Assembly (NCBI RefSeq): GCF_900188435.1
Contig: NZ_FYFA01000001.1
Coordinates: 1 to 64,000, forward strand
DNA length: 64,000 nucleotides
DNA from: Marinobacter sp. es.048
GTDB lineage: Bacteria; Pseudomonadota; Gammaproteobacteria; Pseudomonadales; Oleiphilaceae
Direction: 5' to 3'
The position numbers and the translations under genes are program-made. Of the stretch, positions 9,587-19,700 are shown piece after piece; position 1 is the stretch's first letter; each line of letters starts with the position of its first letter. The notes under the pieces were generated by a model that had not been told where the DNA came from, did no database searches, and was given only the letters and a program-made list of their open reading frames with translations.

Positions 9587-9696
9587 GAGCTGGGTTTTGC
9601 AATGCCACAACCCATCAGACTGACAGGGTCGCGCTTAAACAGGCTCAGCAAGGCAGTAATACTCCCGGCTGTTCGATCACTCCGAGGAAAACCGAA

Positions 9697-9879
9697 ATGG
9701 CAGAATACCCCAGAATGTATATTAAGATGGGCCTTATCGTTGCAGGAAGTGCCAGTTGCATCGCTTTTACAGCAGGCGTTGAGCCGGCGCATGCGTTTTT
9801 GCTAACGATCTTCGGCTTATCTGTTTCAGCACTGGCAGAAGCTGCATTTAATGCCGCCACCGGTAGTTGGCGGGCTTGA
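9697..9879 (+). CDS. small membrane protein
   Basis: A 60-residue protein starting MAEYPRMYIKMG. Its ATG is preceded by gagg, so it is preferred over the longer frame starting at 9583. Two hydrophobic segments span most of its length (about residues 10-25 and 31-50). It follows the sigma-like gene by 110 bp on the same strand and precedes the IS element. The family is unrecognised. Confidence 0.45.
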   Translation: MAEYPRMYIKMGLIVAGSASCIAFTAGVEPAHAFLLTIFGLSVSALAEAAFNAATGSWRA

Positions 9880-10009
9880 CCACATCATGTTGACTTAAGC
9901 TGAGAATTTTAGCCGCCTTCTTCCACTCCCTTGCATCAAGCTGTCCGCCGGTAAACGAAAGCGAACATTGAGTTCTACCCCGTTTAGCTGGAACGGTGTC
10001 TAATCAATG

Positions 10010-10169
10010 TGGACTTACCCCAGTCCACTAGACACTCCTGGCCTATGATTGGACTTACCCCAGTCCACTAGACACTCCTGGCCTATGATTGGACTTACCC
10101 CAGTCCACTAGACACTCCTGGCCTATGATTGGACTTACCCCAGTCCACTAGACACTCCTGGCCTATGAT
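10010..10169 (+). repeat. four tandem 40-bp copies of the IS left end
   Basis: A 40-bp unit beginning tggacttaccccagtcc and ending cctatgat repeats four times without visible mismatch. Each unit contains the complete 12-bp terminal inverted repeat of the IS. The last copy runs directly into the leader of orfA. Normal IS3-family elements have one left end. Confidence 0.95.
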
Positions 10170-10190
10170 TAGAGCATAGGAGGAACTGTC

Positions 10191-10475
10191 ATGAGCAGCC
10201 AACGTTATCCCCCGGAATTCAAAGACGAAGCGGTCCGACAAGTGCTGGAGCGGGGTTACACCGTCGCCGAAGTATCGCAACGACTGGGAGTTTCGGCTCA
10301 CAGCCTCTACAAATGGGTTAAGGCCGTGAAGCCGGATAAGTCTGATGAACAGGCTGCCGAATTGGTTGAAGCCAAGAGCGAGATTCTCAGGCTGCGTGCT
10401 CAGATGCGCCGGATTGAGGAAGAGCGGGATATCCTAAAAAAGGCCGCTCGGTACTTTGCCAGAGAGCCCGAGTAA
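10191..10475 (+). CDS. IS3-family transposase OrfA
   Basis: A 94-residue protein with an N-terminal helix-turn-helix (YTVAEVSQRLGVSAHSLYKW, about residues 24-43) that binds the inverted repeats. A C-terminal leucine-zipper-like coiled coil (ILRLRAQMRRIEEERDILKK) follows. The ribosome-binding site is aggagg-like, just upstream of the ATG. The run aaaaaag near 10436-10442 is a plausible -1 slippage site that would fuse OrfA to OrfB, since OrfB lies in the -1 frame. Confidence 0.92.
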   Translation: MSSQRYPPEFKDEAVRQVLERGYTVAEVSQRLGVSAHSLYKWVKAVKPDKSDEQAAELVEAKSEILRLRAQMRRIEEERDILKKAARYFAREPE

Positions 10476-10516
10476 AGTACCGGTTCATCAACGATCACCG
10501 ACACGAATTCAACACA

Positions 10517-11326
10517 ATGACCATGTGTCGCGTGCTCCGGGTGGCTCGCAGCGGGTTTTATCAATGGCTGCATAAACCATTATCTGACCGAGCTATCGAT
10601 AACCAGCGGCTGCTGGCGCAGATCCTGGCGTCGTATCAGGGCAGTTCTGGTGTCTACGGTGCTCCACGCGTGTTTCTGGACCTTCGGGAAGCCGGTGAAA
10701 CCTGCGGCAAGAACCGAGTTGCCCGGTTGATGAAAGAACATAAAATCAAAGCGCTACGAGGCTATAAAGCACCCAGGGTGATCGCCGGAAGACCGTCGAT
10801 CCTTAACCCAAACAAGCTCCAACGTGAATTCACGGTAGGCTGCCCAGACAAGGCCTGGGTGACCGACATCACCTACATCCGCACCTGGCAAGGCTGGCTG
10901 TATCTGGCAGTGGTGGTCGACCTGTTCTCACGCCGCGTGGTGGGCTGGTCGATGAAACCGACACTGCATCGCAGCTTGGTCGTGGATGCGCTGCTGATGG
11001 CCGTCTGGCGTCGACGACCGAAGGAAAAGGTGCTCATTCATTCGGATCAAGGCACCCAATACGGCAGTGATGATTGGCATCGTTTCTGTCTGGCTCACAA
11101 CCTGGACCCCAGCATGAGCCGACGAGGTAATTGCTGGGATAATGCAGTCGTGGAATCCTTCTTCAGCAGTCTGAAAAAGGAACGCATCCGCAAACGGATC
11201 TACAAAACCCGTGACCTGGCTAAGGCGGATGTGTTCGACTACATCGAAGTGTTTTATAACCGGGTCCGACGTCATACCCACCTGGGTGGCGTCAGCCCAG
11301 AGGCCTTTGAAATGGCCTCCGTTTGA
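10517..11326 (+). CDS. IS3-family transposase OrfB (DDE integrase core)
   Basis: A 269-residue DDE transposase domain. Catalytic residues are visible in three places: the first Asp in WVTDITYIRTWQGW, the second in LIHSDQGTQYGS, and the Glu in NCWDNAVVESFFSSLKKER. The -1 frame continues upstream of the first ATG (KYRFINDHRHEFNTMTMC). This supports production of an OrfAB fusion by ribosomal frameshifting at the A-run in orfA. The gene is intact. Confidence 0.92.
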   Translation: MTMCRVLRVARSGFYQWLHKPLSDRAIDNQRLLAQILASYQGSSGVYGAPRVFLDLREAGETCGKNRVARLMKEHKIKALRGYKAPRVIAGRPSILNPNKLQREFTVGCPDKAWVTDITYIRTWQGWLYLAVVVDLFSRRVVGWSMKPTLHRSLVVDALLMAVWRRRPKEKVLIHSDQGTQYGSDDWHRFCLAHNLDPSMSRRGNCWDNAVVESFFSSLKKERIRKRIYKTRDLAKADVFDYIEVFYNRVRRHTHLGGVSPEAFEMASV

Positions 11327-11473
11327 GGCTGGGGTGTGTCATGCGTATCGGGGTAAGTCCAATGGCTCTTATCGGACTCATTCATGCTACGCGAACGTGC
11401 GACGTGCAGAGTTTCAGTCCTTACTTTTATGATCTTTGTTAAAGTGATGTGATCTATTGAGCTGAGGGTAATT

Positions 11474-12073
11474 ATGTTCATGATCATCAAGTACGCCGTC
11501 AATTTCACGCTTTGCGCGTATTATCTGCTTCTGACGCCAAAGACCTACGACTATGAAGCGAACCTCGAAAATTACCTGTATGGAGTGGTCTTTACCTCCA
11601 TTTTTCACGCCGTGGGCATGTATTACCTGCTGCATTGGCTTGGCTGGATGGACCCGCTGATCGACCTGACTTACGAACTGACCGGGTACTATGCCGGTCA
11701 GGGTATTGAGATTGCCATCTTTCTCGGTGTTTGGAACCTGATTGGCGGTCTTCAATATCCAGCACTCCAGGAATATCTGAAGGAAGACATGGACCCCCAC
11801 AAAGGCATGACCGAAAACCAGATCGCCTACGCTGAAGCCAAGGAAAGCGTTGAGCGGGAGTACCGGGATGAGGCTCAGCAGGTATGGAACAAAATTCTGC
11901 GTGAGAAGACGGCAGAGTATTGCCTCGACTACCTCAAGCGCTCAAAGGACTTGATCGATGATGGCCATGAGCCTTCAGCCTATTGGGGTCATAGGGAGCA
12001 TTTTCGCCTGATGGAAGACCCATCATGGATGAAGGCAGAAATTAAGCGCCTCAAAAAGGCAACCGCCGGTTGA
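11474..12073 (+). CDS. membrane protein, paralogue of the 29978-30700 protein
   Basis: A 199-residue protein with an N-terminal membrane domain of two to three helices (about residues 3-20, 36-58 and 77-95) and a charged helical cytoplasmic tail. Shared features with the protein at 29978-30700 include TPK near residue 21, an ENYLYGVV-like segment, GGLQYPAL, a YWG motif and a C-terminal W-x-x-A-E-x-x-R/K-L pattern. The ATG follows a GAGGG ribosome-binding site. It lies just right of the IS element and ends at a strong terminator. The family is not recognised. Duplication within one island suggests a role in the island backbone. Confidence 0.6.
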   Translation: MFMIIKYAVNFTLCAYYLLLTPKTYDYEANLENYLYGVVFTSIFHAVGMYYLLHWLGWMDPLIDLTYELTGYYAGQGIEIAIFLGVWNLIGGLQYPALQEYLKEDMDPHKGMTENQIAYAEAKESVEREYRDEAQQVWNKILREKTAEYCLDYLKRSKDLIDDGHEPSAYWGHREHFRLMEDPSWMKAEIKRLKKATAG

Positions 12074-12095
12074 TCGGCGGCCTGCCAGAGCAGAT

Positions 12096-12123
12096 CAAAA
12101 ACGCCCCGATGGGGCGTTTTTTG
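12096..12123 (+). terminator. rho-independent terminator
   Basis: The hairpin acgcccc-gat-ggggcgt is followed by TTTTTT and preceded by a run of A. It lies 23 bp after the stop of the membrane protein ending at 12073. It may also serve the convergent minus-strand gene ending at 12225. Confidence 0.9.
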
Positions 12124-12224
12124 TGTCTGAGAGATCGCCGGCAGCTTGTTGAACGGAATCGCCGGGAATGAGTAGTGCTGCAGATGATACGCGCTGGTCA
12201 GGTGCTTGGCGGCTCACTCCCTCT

Positions 12225-13064
12225 CTACGGCTTGAATAGCTCAAATACGCCGGCCAAGTCCCTCTTTTCAATAAAGGTCCTGTAATCATGAATTTTGTTA
12301 AGTGAGTAAGTCACTGGATTCACGGGCCAAGTTCCAGTTGCCTCGTAATCTTTCAGCGCCCTTTCAAGAACCCAATTGCTGATGTGCTGGATGTCTCCAA
12401 ACTCTTTCAACCAATACTTACGCGCCTTCATCGTAACTTTAATCAGCTTTTCGTCCTGAAAAGTCAGTAATGATGCGAGGTCTGCGTACGATTCGGCTAA
12501 ATTCAATTCCATGACCTCGTTACCGTCGACGGAAAAGAGTTCGTCAATTTCAGGCGAACTTGCTCGCATCAGGTGCAGACGACAATGCTCCAGCTCATGT
12601 CGCAGCACAACGCGCTTATTCATGCTGATACTGCCCTGATGAACCGTGTTCGCTGAAACCTGACAAATCCGATTGGTTCCGAGGCTTGTTGTCCTCGAAC
12701 AACCGCCTTTCACGCAGGCCCTGAAACTGACAAGGGACTGCAACCGTCCGATCTTCATTTTCCTGAACACAGGAACGTTCAGAAGATCGGGATTAAGGTG
12801 CTCAATGCCATCAGAACCTTCATCCATCAAAACCGGGATAATAGGATCTGTTTCCTGATTGCCATTCAGGTAAGACCAGGCAAAAAGATGACGATCTAGC
12901 GACGCAGGCTTGTATGCCTTGTCGGCCGTTCTGATCCTCTCGGGAAAAGGGTTAAGGACGAAAAAGGCAAGAGCAGCTGCGAAAAGTAGCGTAACAATTC
13001 CCAGTGAAGTGAGAGTGTATCTGATCAGAACTTTCACCTTTCCTCCTGGCGTCTCACGATTCAT
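12225..13064 (-). CDS. membrane-anchored HExxH metallopeptidase-like protein
   Basis: A 279-residue protein with one N-terminal transmembrane helix (about residues 14-36) and a large domain outside it. The segment VVLRHELEHCRLHLM contains HELEH, the HExxH zinc-binding pattern of gluzincin peptidases. A downstream Glu in NLAESYADLASLL is a candidate third ligand. Length and remaining sequence match no family that I recognise. It is likely a membrane-tethered protease facing the periplasm. It is the upstream neighbour of convergent membrane genes in an island otherwise full of nucleases. The catalytic role is inferred from motif only. Confidence 0.55.
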   Translation of the reverse strand: MNRETPGGKVKVLIRYTLTSLGIVTLLFAAALAFFVLNPFPERIRTADKAYKPASLDRHLFAWSYLNGNQETDPIIPVLMDEGSDGIEHLNPDLLNVPVFRKMKIGRLQSLVSFRACVKGGCSRTTSLGTNRICQVSANTVHQGSISMNKRVVLRHELEHCRLHLMRASSPEIDELFSVDGNEVMELNLAESYADLASLLTFQDEKLIKVTMKARKYWLKEFGDIQHISNWVLERALKDYEATGTWPVNPVTYSLNKIHDYRTFIEKRDLAGVFELFKP

Positions 13065-13167
13065 ACCAAGCCCAACCTCTCACTCGCCCTTTATCAGAGG
13101 TGCAATCTCCTCCTGGCGCTTACATTGACTGGGACGGGCAATTACCCAAAGATCTGCCTTAATCCAA

Positions 13168-13425
13168 CTATCGATCAGCCAGAGCATCTGCTTTGTTTAA
13201 CATTCCCAGCAGACCGGGAACGATCGCCAGCAGAATGAGACATTCGAGGAACCAGGTTAGCCAGAATACAGAATTGCCCGGCATCCAACCCAACGCCGCC
13301 CAATACGCTGCGTGCTCCATACCCAAATCCGCCAGGGTATATGAAGCCCACCGTGTCAGGTCGACGATCAGAGGAAAGATGTACAGCTTGTGCAAAATGA
13401 ACATTACGAACACATAAACAACCAT
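13168..13425 (-). CDS. small membrane protein
   Basis: An 85-residue protein. ATG at 13425 is chosen because taggagag lies 5-6 bases upstream; the longer frame from 13479 lacks this. Two to three hydrophobic segments are present (residues 2-20 and about 55-75). The composition is Trp- and Leu-rich. It precedes the HExxH protein gene on the same strand, and the two may be co-transcribed. No family is recognised. Confidence 0.5.
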   Translation of the reverse strand: MVVYVFVMFILHKLYIFPLIVDLTRWASYTLADLGMEHAAYWAALGWMPGNSVFWLTWFLECLILLAIVPGLLGMLNKADALADR

Positions 13426-13698
13426 TGATTCTCTCCTAGCCGTCAAAATTAAAACTATCCCGGAATGAAGTTTTCCCAACGAACTTCCATCACTTTCATC
13501 CGGGATAATCCCCGCATTTGCTTGCCCGATATCCAGATAGAACGAGCCACACTGGAATAAGCAGAAAATTTTTTCTCTTTCTGTTTTCTGCTTATTTCCA
13601 AATCAGGCGTTTCAATCTTCAGCAATGCGTTTGGGCGCATGAACGGCCTGACACTATCTTGAGGTCGGAGTGAGGAAGAGCACTTAAGAGGAGGACTT

Positions 13699-14262
13699 AT
13701 GCAGGTACCGCGCTTAGTGGCTGTCGTGGATCTGGAGTTAACTTGTGACAAGTCAGGCTTGCTGCCTGAAACAGAGATCATTCAGATTGGAGCAACCATC
13801 ACTCTCAACTCGCCTGAGAGCCCGGTTCTTGAGGAGTTTTATCGATTTGTTCGCCCCGTGATCAACCCGACGCTTACCCAATTCTGCTCTGAACTCACTG
13901 CGATCAAACAATCGGACGTGGATTCAGCCAAGGAATGGAATCAGGTAAACGAAGAACTGATGGAGTGGCTGAGCGGACACAGGGTCGAAGCCTGGTGCAG
14001 CTGGGGCGGTTATGACCTGGAGCAGATGATGAAACAATGCAGACGCTGGCCTTTTCCCGCAGGCTGTTTCCACTTTGATGCAAAAAAAGCTTTGTCTTTC
14101 AGTCAGAAAATGAAAGGCCGCGTCGGCCAGAGGATGGCAATGAAAATCTGTGACGTCCGAACGTGCGGCCGACAACATGATGCCCTCGAGGATGCCCGCA
14201 ATTTAAGCGCTCTTCTACCTTTCGTATTCGGGCACAAAAAACGCCCGGGATTCCCGGCATGA
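13699..14262 (+). CDS. DnaQ-like 3'-5' exonuclease (KapD-like)
   Basis: A 187-residue DEDDh exonuclease fold. VVDLELT holds the first Asp and Glu, SWGGYDLEQM the middle Asp, and GRQHDALEDARN the final His and Asp. The strong ribosome-binding site gaggagg supports the ATG at 13699. It overlaps the HAD gene by 4 bp (ATGA), so the two are translationally coupled. Related proteins trim RNA or DNA ends. It is the most diverged of four DEDDh proteins in the window. Confidence 0.8.
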   Translation: MQVPRLVAVVDLELTCDKSGLLPETEIIQIGATITLNSPESPVLEEFYRFVRPVINPTLTQFCSELTAIKQSDVDSAKEWNQVNEELMEWLSGHRVEAWCSWGGYDLEQMMKQCRRWPFPAGCFHFDAKKALSFSQKMKGRVGQRMAMKICDVRTCGRQHDALEDARNLSALLPFVFGHKKRPGFPA

Positions 14263-14696
14263 GCACATCATCTCTCATCATCTTTCTGGATATTGATGGT
14301 GTTTTAAGAGTGGATGGTGTTCAGTCCCGGACGGAACTGGATGAAACAGCTGTGGGTCGCCTTCGATGGATTGTCCGCAGCATCGGAGCCAGGGTGGTCA
14401 TATCATCCATATGGCGTCATGCCTTTCCGCTGGAATACTTCCAGCATCATCTCGGGGATTTTGTTATTGGCTGCACCCCATTTCTTTTTCCCGAGCAACA
14501 AGGCGTTCGGGAAAAAGAAATCAATGCATGGGTGGCAGAAAACCAACCCGGAACATCATGGATCGCCATTGATGATGATCCGGACCTGTTCCTGCCATCT
14601 TGCACGGGGCTGTTTCTGTGCGATCCTCAGCGAGGGCTGGATCTGTCGACCTTCAATCAGCTTCTGGCATTTATCCGGGAAAAGCCTGAGGCCTGA
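14259..14696 (+). CDS. HAD-superfamily phosphatase-like protein
   Basis: A 145-residue compact HAD-fold protein. Motif I is LDIDGVL, with nucleophile and general-acid Asp. Motif II is VISSIWR, and the acidic motif IV is WIAIDDDPDLF. The missing large cap suggests access to macromolecular or nucleic-acid substrates, such as a polynucleotide 3'-phosphatase. It overlaps the upstream exonuclease gene by ATGA. The coupling suggests joint action on nucleic acid ends, for example phosphate removal before exonucleolytic degradation. That pairing is an inference. Confidence 0.7.
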   Translation: MSTSSLIIFLDIDGVLRVDGVQSRTELDETAVGRLRWIVRSIGARVVISSIWRHAFPLEYFQHHLGDFVIGCTPFLFPEQQGVREKEINAWVAENQPGTSWIAIDDDPDLFLPSCTGLFLCDPQRGLDLSTFNQLLAFIREKPEA

Positions 14697-14832
14697 GCAG
14701 ACCTGCGTACCTCATGCGACGAGCGACTTTAAGAAATTAACATCCGTCATTGAGTGGCCAAATAAAAACCAACCTGACTTTTCAGCTGTCAGGGATCAGC
14801 TCTAATTTGAAAAACTTTTCCGACCGTGCTCG

Positions 14833-16710
14833 TCATTCCAACGTCAGATCATCAAAAAAACCCTGACCATTTCGACCCAACGACATAACACTTCTTCGGT
14901 CGAGAAAAAGATTGAACTCTTCGCAGGATGTTTCAGGGATGAGCGTACAGCTGTGGCAGGCCGCCAGATTCAGCCCGCCGGGCCCCTGACCACTTATGCT
15001 TCCAGATTCGGTGCAAACTGGATCTGACGAACACCATTCGGCCTCCTCAAGAGCATCCAGAATAGTCTTCTCAAGAAAACCGGGCTCTCCCATTCTGACG
15101 AGTCCGCCTAACGACCCCTCGGAATCACCTGACGCCGTGTAAATAAGAACACCTGCCATAGGGCTTTCTTCATTTTCAGAAATATATAAACGCTCTCGAA
15201 GGGATGCGCTGCTGTAACCGCAGTCATAAACCAGCCGATTGATAAGAAGATGAGCAAAGGTATGGACCAACAAAAATCTGGGTGAAATCTGATCCCGGCG
15301 GGAAAAGGAATTCACTTCAAGCCGGCTATTCAGAGACTGCAGCCTAGGCCAAACCTTTTTTTCCCAACTGCTGACCAATTCGGGCTGGAATTCCAGAAAA
15401 ATTCCCTCTCCGAAACTTTGGATAGCAGGTAACCATCGTTTACTCGACTCTGCAGGTAATTCAAGAAACAACTGCTTCTGGTACTCTAACAGCGATTTTT
15501 CTCCATTCGGTGTCAGCCGGTCGAAACCTAATAAAGCTCTGGTTTCCGTAAGTCTCTCAACCAATGAAATCGAACTGAAATATTTTCCGCACCAGCTCTG
15601 GTAGTCAGTTAGTGGCATCGCTGTCGAGATCAGAGCATCTCGATTGATTCCGGCAATTAACAAGCGCCTCTCTTCAAGTCGAAACACCGTCTCGCTCTCA
15701 TCGTCGAGGGCATCCTGCGTAGCATCTGACATGGATTCGTCTGAATTCAATCGTTCGTCAATCAGTGCAAAGGCGTCAAGGATATCCTTATCACCGAAAT
15801 TCCGGACTTCCGGAGGAAAAAACCGTTTTATATTTTCGAGCAGTTGCTCCTCCGATTTGGCCATTCGAAGAAGGTCAAAAAAATGATAATTCTCCTCTTT
15901 GTCCATGATGTCGACCAGCGCAGCCGGGCTTTTCCCCGCATCTACAGGAAGATAAATTGAGCTTACAAGGCGGGAAAAGTAGGCATTCGAAGCCTGGCGC
16001 AGAACGCCAACCGGCTGAGCGCTGCAGTTGACATGCTCATCCCCAAGCCAAGGCATCTTCCCGGAACAGACATAGTCGCCCTGCTCATCAAGATTTTTTC
16101 CTAAAGTGCTGCCGTCATCTTGTAACGTCGTGATGCCAGCCAAAGATCGACGTAGATATCGATCAGGGGAGCGACATTCCCGACACTCAACAAATATGCC
16201 GGCCAGAGAGCTGCTGCCAACGCCTTTCATGTGTAATGCACTGCCCTGACACTCGGGGGATGAAGTTCTGTGGACCCATTCGTTCCAGGGGAAGTCGTCG
16301 ATGTGTCCATTTTCACAGATAACGACGAATCGAGCTTGATACCGAGGAGAAGAGCAGAGCCTGCAATAGGGAATGGATACAGCCTCTGGCCCGACTGAAG
16401 AAATGTGCTGACACGCTGGATTGCTGCAAATATGAGTCCGGGGAAACCGTACCGCAGAGATCCAGTTTTCAGATCCATCAATTCCTCTATCCGGGTCTTT
16501 TCTATCGGGTGGGAGGCGGAACTCCTGAACGTTCAACCGCTTTGCGAGCCTATTATCCTGCAGCACGTATCGGAAATAGGAAGAGCTGTCCGACTCGTCA
16601 AACCAGTGATCAAGACCACACGTCATTACAGAGACACCCCGAGCATCCACAACCATAGCACCAGGGCCAAATGTTGAGATCAACTGGCCTTTCCGAATAG
16701 CTAGTGCCAT
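14833..16710 (-). CDS. DrmB-like protein (DUF1998)
   Basis: A 625-residue protein resembling DrmB of DISARM. It opens with RKGQLISTFGPGAMVVD, typical of the family. It contains several Cys pairs (CSNPAC, CRLC, CEN, CREC) and ends with a Cys-rich DUF1998-type segment (CHSCTLIPETSCEEFN). DUF1998 often follows or accompanies superfamily 2 helicases. The start has a gaggaggaaca ribosome-binding site and overlaps the end of the DrmA-like gene by 10 bp. This is the drmA-drmB order of known systems. In DISARM, DrmA and DrmB form a DNA-engaging complex. It is the last gene of the operon. Confidence 0.82.
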   Translation of the reverse strand: MALAIRKGQLISTFGPGAMVVDARGVSVMTCGLDHWFDESDSSSYFRYVLQDNRLAKRLNVQEFRLPPDRKDPDRGIDGSENWISAVRFPRTHICSNPACQHISSVGPEAVSIPYCRLCSSPRYQARFVVICENGHIDDFPWNEWVHRTSSPECQGSALHMKGVGSSSLAGIFVECRECRSPDRYLRRSLAGITTLQDDGSTLGKNLDEQGDYVCSGKMPWLGDEHVNCSAQPVGVLRQASNAYFSRLVSSIYLPVDAGKSPAALVDIMDKEENYHFFDLLRMAKSEEQLLENIKRFFPPEVRNFGDKDILDAFALIDERLNSDESMSDATQDALDDESETVFRLEERRLLIAGINRDALISTAMPLTDYQSWCGKYFSSISLVERLTETRALLGFDRLTPNGEKSLLEYQKQLFLELPAESSKRWLPAIQSFGEGIFLEFQPELVSSWEKKVWPRLQSLNSRLEVNSFSRRDQISPRFLLVHTFAHLLINRLVYDCGYSSASLRERLYISENEESPMAGVLIYTASGDSEGSLGGLVRMGEPGFLEKTILDALEEAEWCSSDPVCTESGSISGQGPGGLNLAACHSCTLIPETSCEEFNLFLDRRSVMSLGRNGQGFFDDLTLE

Positions 16711-19700
16711 TGTTCCTCCTCAGCTCTTGCATACGGGTTATCAATACGCAGCTCTGAATCACCATCGACAGAGCGCATACTTGTTGAGACAGGAAAAGCC
16801 TTCACTTTCAGATCCGTCTCCACTTGTTTACCCATCGGATACATCAGGTCAACACCTGGCGTGTGAATCCGGAAATCTCCCCATTGTTCGTAATGTCTGA
16901 GTTTTCGCGAACGAAGAATCTGTTCAAATCTTTCCGTCGCCCTACTTCTCTCTTTTTCAGTCATAAACTCGGCGCGGGACTCTAAAAAACAGGTCCAAAA
17001 ATCTCTGACCAAATCATCCGATATTTGATCAGGAGTTGAATCAATTGGTGAAAACTGCCGCATGAAGCCGAAGATCATTCCATGCAAGGCACGCTTGAGA
17101 GCCGGGTCGGACCAAGGCGTCACGCTGGACGGTTCTACTTGGGCATACAGCTTCTGATGATATTCCCTGAAGTGCTCATAATGGGAACGGTCTCTCGGTT
17201 TGGCAGGACTGTATAACGTAACAACCAACCCCGGACCGATGTCAGGGCGCCGGCCAACCCGACCGGATACCTGTATATACTGAGCGGTAGTTTTTGGTTG
17301 CCCTACGATCGCCATCATTCCAAGTCGATCAATATCGACTCCAACTTCGATAACGCTCGAAGCTAAACAAGCATCAATGACGTCCTTGCCAGATAAGACA
17401 TCCCAAACGTGTTGGCAGTTATCAGACAAGGTTTTACCTTCTCTGCGACAGATTGCGATCAATTTTCTCGTAAGATAGAGCCGCTCCAATGAATCAACAT
17501 TTGAAATACCTTGCAACTTATCTACAAAGTTTTTAGCGTCCGCAACTTCTATGGCCAGTTCCTTAATTTCTTTCAGAGATTCTTCGAGTATTCTCTGATC
17601 AAGTTCTGGATATGTCCGGGAGAGCTTATCAATGGACTTGGGTATTTCTTCCGGACTGAGACGGCTAGTGAGTTCTTCCACGTAACTCGCTTTGCGAATG
17701 GGCATTTCTAATGGCTGCCTTTTTCCGATCTCTTGCAAGTAACCCGCGATATCAGATTGGAAAAGTGTCAAGCCTCCACCGAGCTCGCGAAGGCTGTTGT
17801 AGAAAATCAGAAGAGTGGCCCAGGGATCACGATCTTTGGGATGAAGCCATTGTGTGGCAGCAAGAAGAGCACTAAACGACCTCACCTGAGCAGTCATCAA
17901 AGAACTTAAGCCCGGCGCACAGACTCCGACGTACTTCCTTCCCGGCCGCAGGTGCCCATGATCATCGACATCATGCCGGGCAAAAAACGAATCGCCGGCA
18001 TCAATGCCGGGAGGTGGGAAGAGACGGGTCTGAGAACGTCCATACAATTTTCTCACCTGCATCTTATATTGAGCAGTTGTCGCTGTTGCTCCAATGATCT
18101 TTGGTCTCACACGCTCGTGGAACCTGCGATCAGTACAAAGCTCCTCAACCAGCGGCTCATACAACCCGACCATTGAACCAAGTGGCCCTGAGATGAGGTG
18201 CAATTCGTCCTGAATAACGAGAGCCGGGGGTCTCTTGACTCTTTTACCTTCGTCATCAAGGCCAAAAAAATAGCGTATTTCCGGCTTCCAGGAGAGCATC
18301 GCGAACTTATCGACGGTCCCGATAATCAATGACGGTGGCGAAGCATACATCTCTTGATCTATTACCGTAACCGGGATGCTGTCGCTGAACTCGCAATCAA
18401 TATCAGGACAGGTGAAAGCCACCGAACCCTCTCTCTCCTGATAGCCTAGACAAAGTGCCTGTCCCTTCTTCTTGCCCGCACTTCTCGATTTAGGTTGGGC
18501 GACAGGACCCATTTCCGCGCCACACCAAGGGCAGCGGGTAATCAGAAAACAGTTGTCCTGTTCACTTTTCTTTAGTTTTCGAAGGGATTGAATAGCCTGC
18601 TTTTTCTGATTCGGTGTTGATTTGCCTCCAACCCACAAACCAACCCGAAATATCGTAGTTCCCAACTCTGATTCGTTCGATCTTCTAATCGTTTCCAGAG
18701 CACAAATAAGGGTCGCAGCTCTCTGCAATTGCTGTGCAGTGAGAAGGCGCAGGGTATAACGCATCATCACCTGACAGCCCGTCGCCTCCCCTCGCCGTGT
18801 CAGGCGCTCATAAAGTATTGTATAGGCGGCCAATCCCAGATAGGCCTCTGTTTTACCACCACCTGTTGGAAACCATATTAATTCGACAGTTTCATGGAAC
18901 TGATTTTTCTCATCAGAAACAGAGGAGAGCGCCATAAGTACAAAACCAATCTGAAACGCTCTCCAAGTTCCGGGAACATCATTCTGCCGAAAAGGAACAT
19001 GACGAAATGAATACTGGCCATACTCATTAAATTGAGGCGAGCGAAGTCTTTTGGGAGCATGCTCCTGTTGCAACAACATCGCCTTATTCATTAGCCGGAA
19101 GGCTCTGCGAATATCTTCGTCCTGATCTAGGTTACGTCGCCCCTCGTTCATTCTATCGAGCACTTCGCGGCAAGCTTCCAAGTGGCGGATCGCTGTGCGC
19201 TTCAATTGAGGGTCTGTTAGTGAAATTGCTCGCTTGGCCTCTTTGTCGATCCAGCGATCATATTCTGCGATCAATACATCAAGTTGCCTGGCACCCTCAC
19301 CGTCAGGTTCGTAATCTGCTAATTCAGCCATCGAAACAGCAAGCTTTGTGCCGTCGCTCAGATGAATGTCCGGCGTCACGCCCGGAACCTCATATTCTGG
19401 CACCGCTTCAGTCCAGATCCGTCCAACTGACGCCTTCACTTCTCCTGGTTTTTTGTCCCAGTTAGAAGCGCAGCCATGACCCAATGCAAATACCTGATCA
19501 TTCCTATAGAGGAGCCGATTCGATTCTGACTCCTCATCGGGCTGAAGCGACTCAGTGTCCGGATAGGGCTGAATAACGCCCCCATTCTTGCCCTGCAGAT
19601 CTATCGTGAATCCTGCCTGAAATAAACTGTGACAGTTCCGATCAGAAGACCCATGATCAGGTGTGTCATTTACGAGTGCCACCGTGAAAAGAATTCCTTC

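Larger units (their letters stand above)
10010..11361 (+). mobile_element. IS3-family insertion sequence
   Basis: The element is bounded by 12-bp perfect inverted repeats: tggacttacccc at 10010 and ggggtaagtcca ending at 11361. They are flanked by a 3-bp direct repeat ATG (10007-10009 and 11362-11364), as is usual for IS3-family transposition. It encodes overlapping-frame orfA and orfB with an A6G slippery run near the end of orfA. The left end is present four times in tandem. The outermost copy carries the target duplication, so the repeats arose in the element or by expansion after insertion. The intact frames suggest potential activity. Confidence 0.92.

Noticed and set aside
10010..10170. 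Tandem repeats as a CRISPR array
   Set aside because: The units are contiguous without spacers and contain the IS terminal inverted repeat.
10011..10170. Promoter made by the IS repeats (TATGAT box)
   Set aside because: The possible -10 box has no -35 box at normal spacing within a unit or across units.
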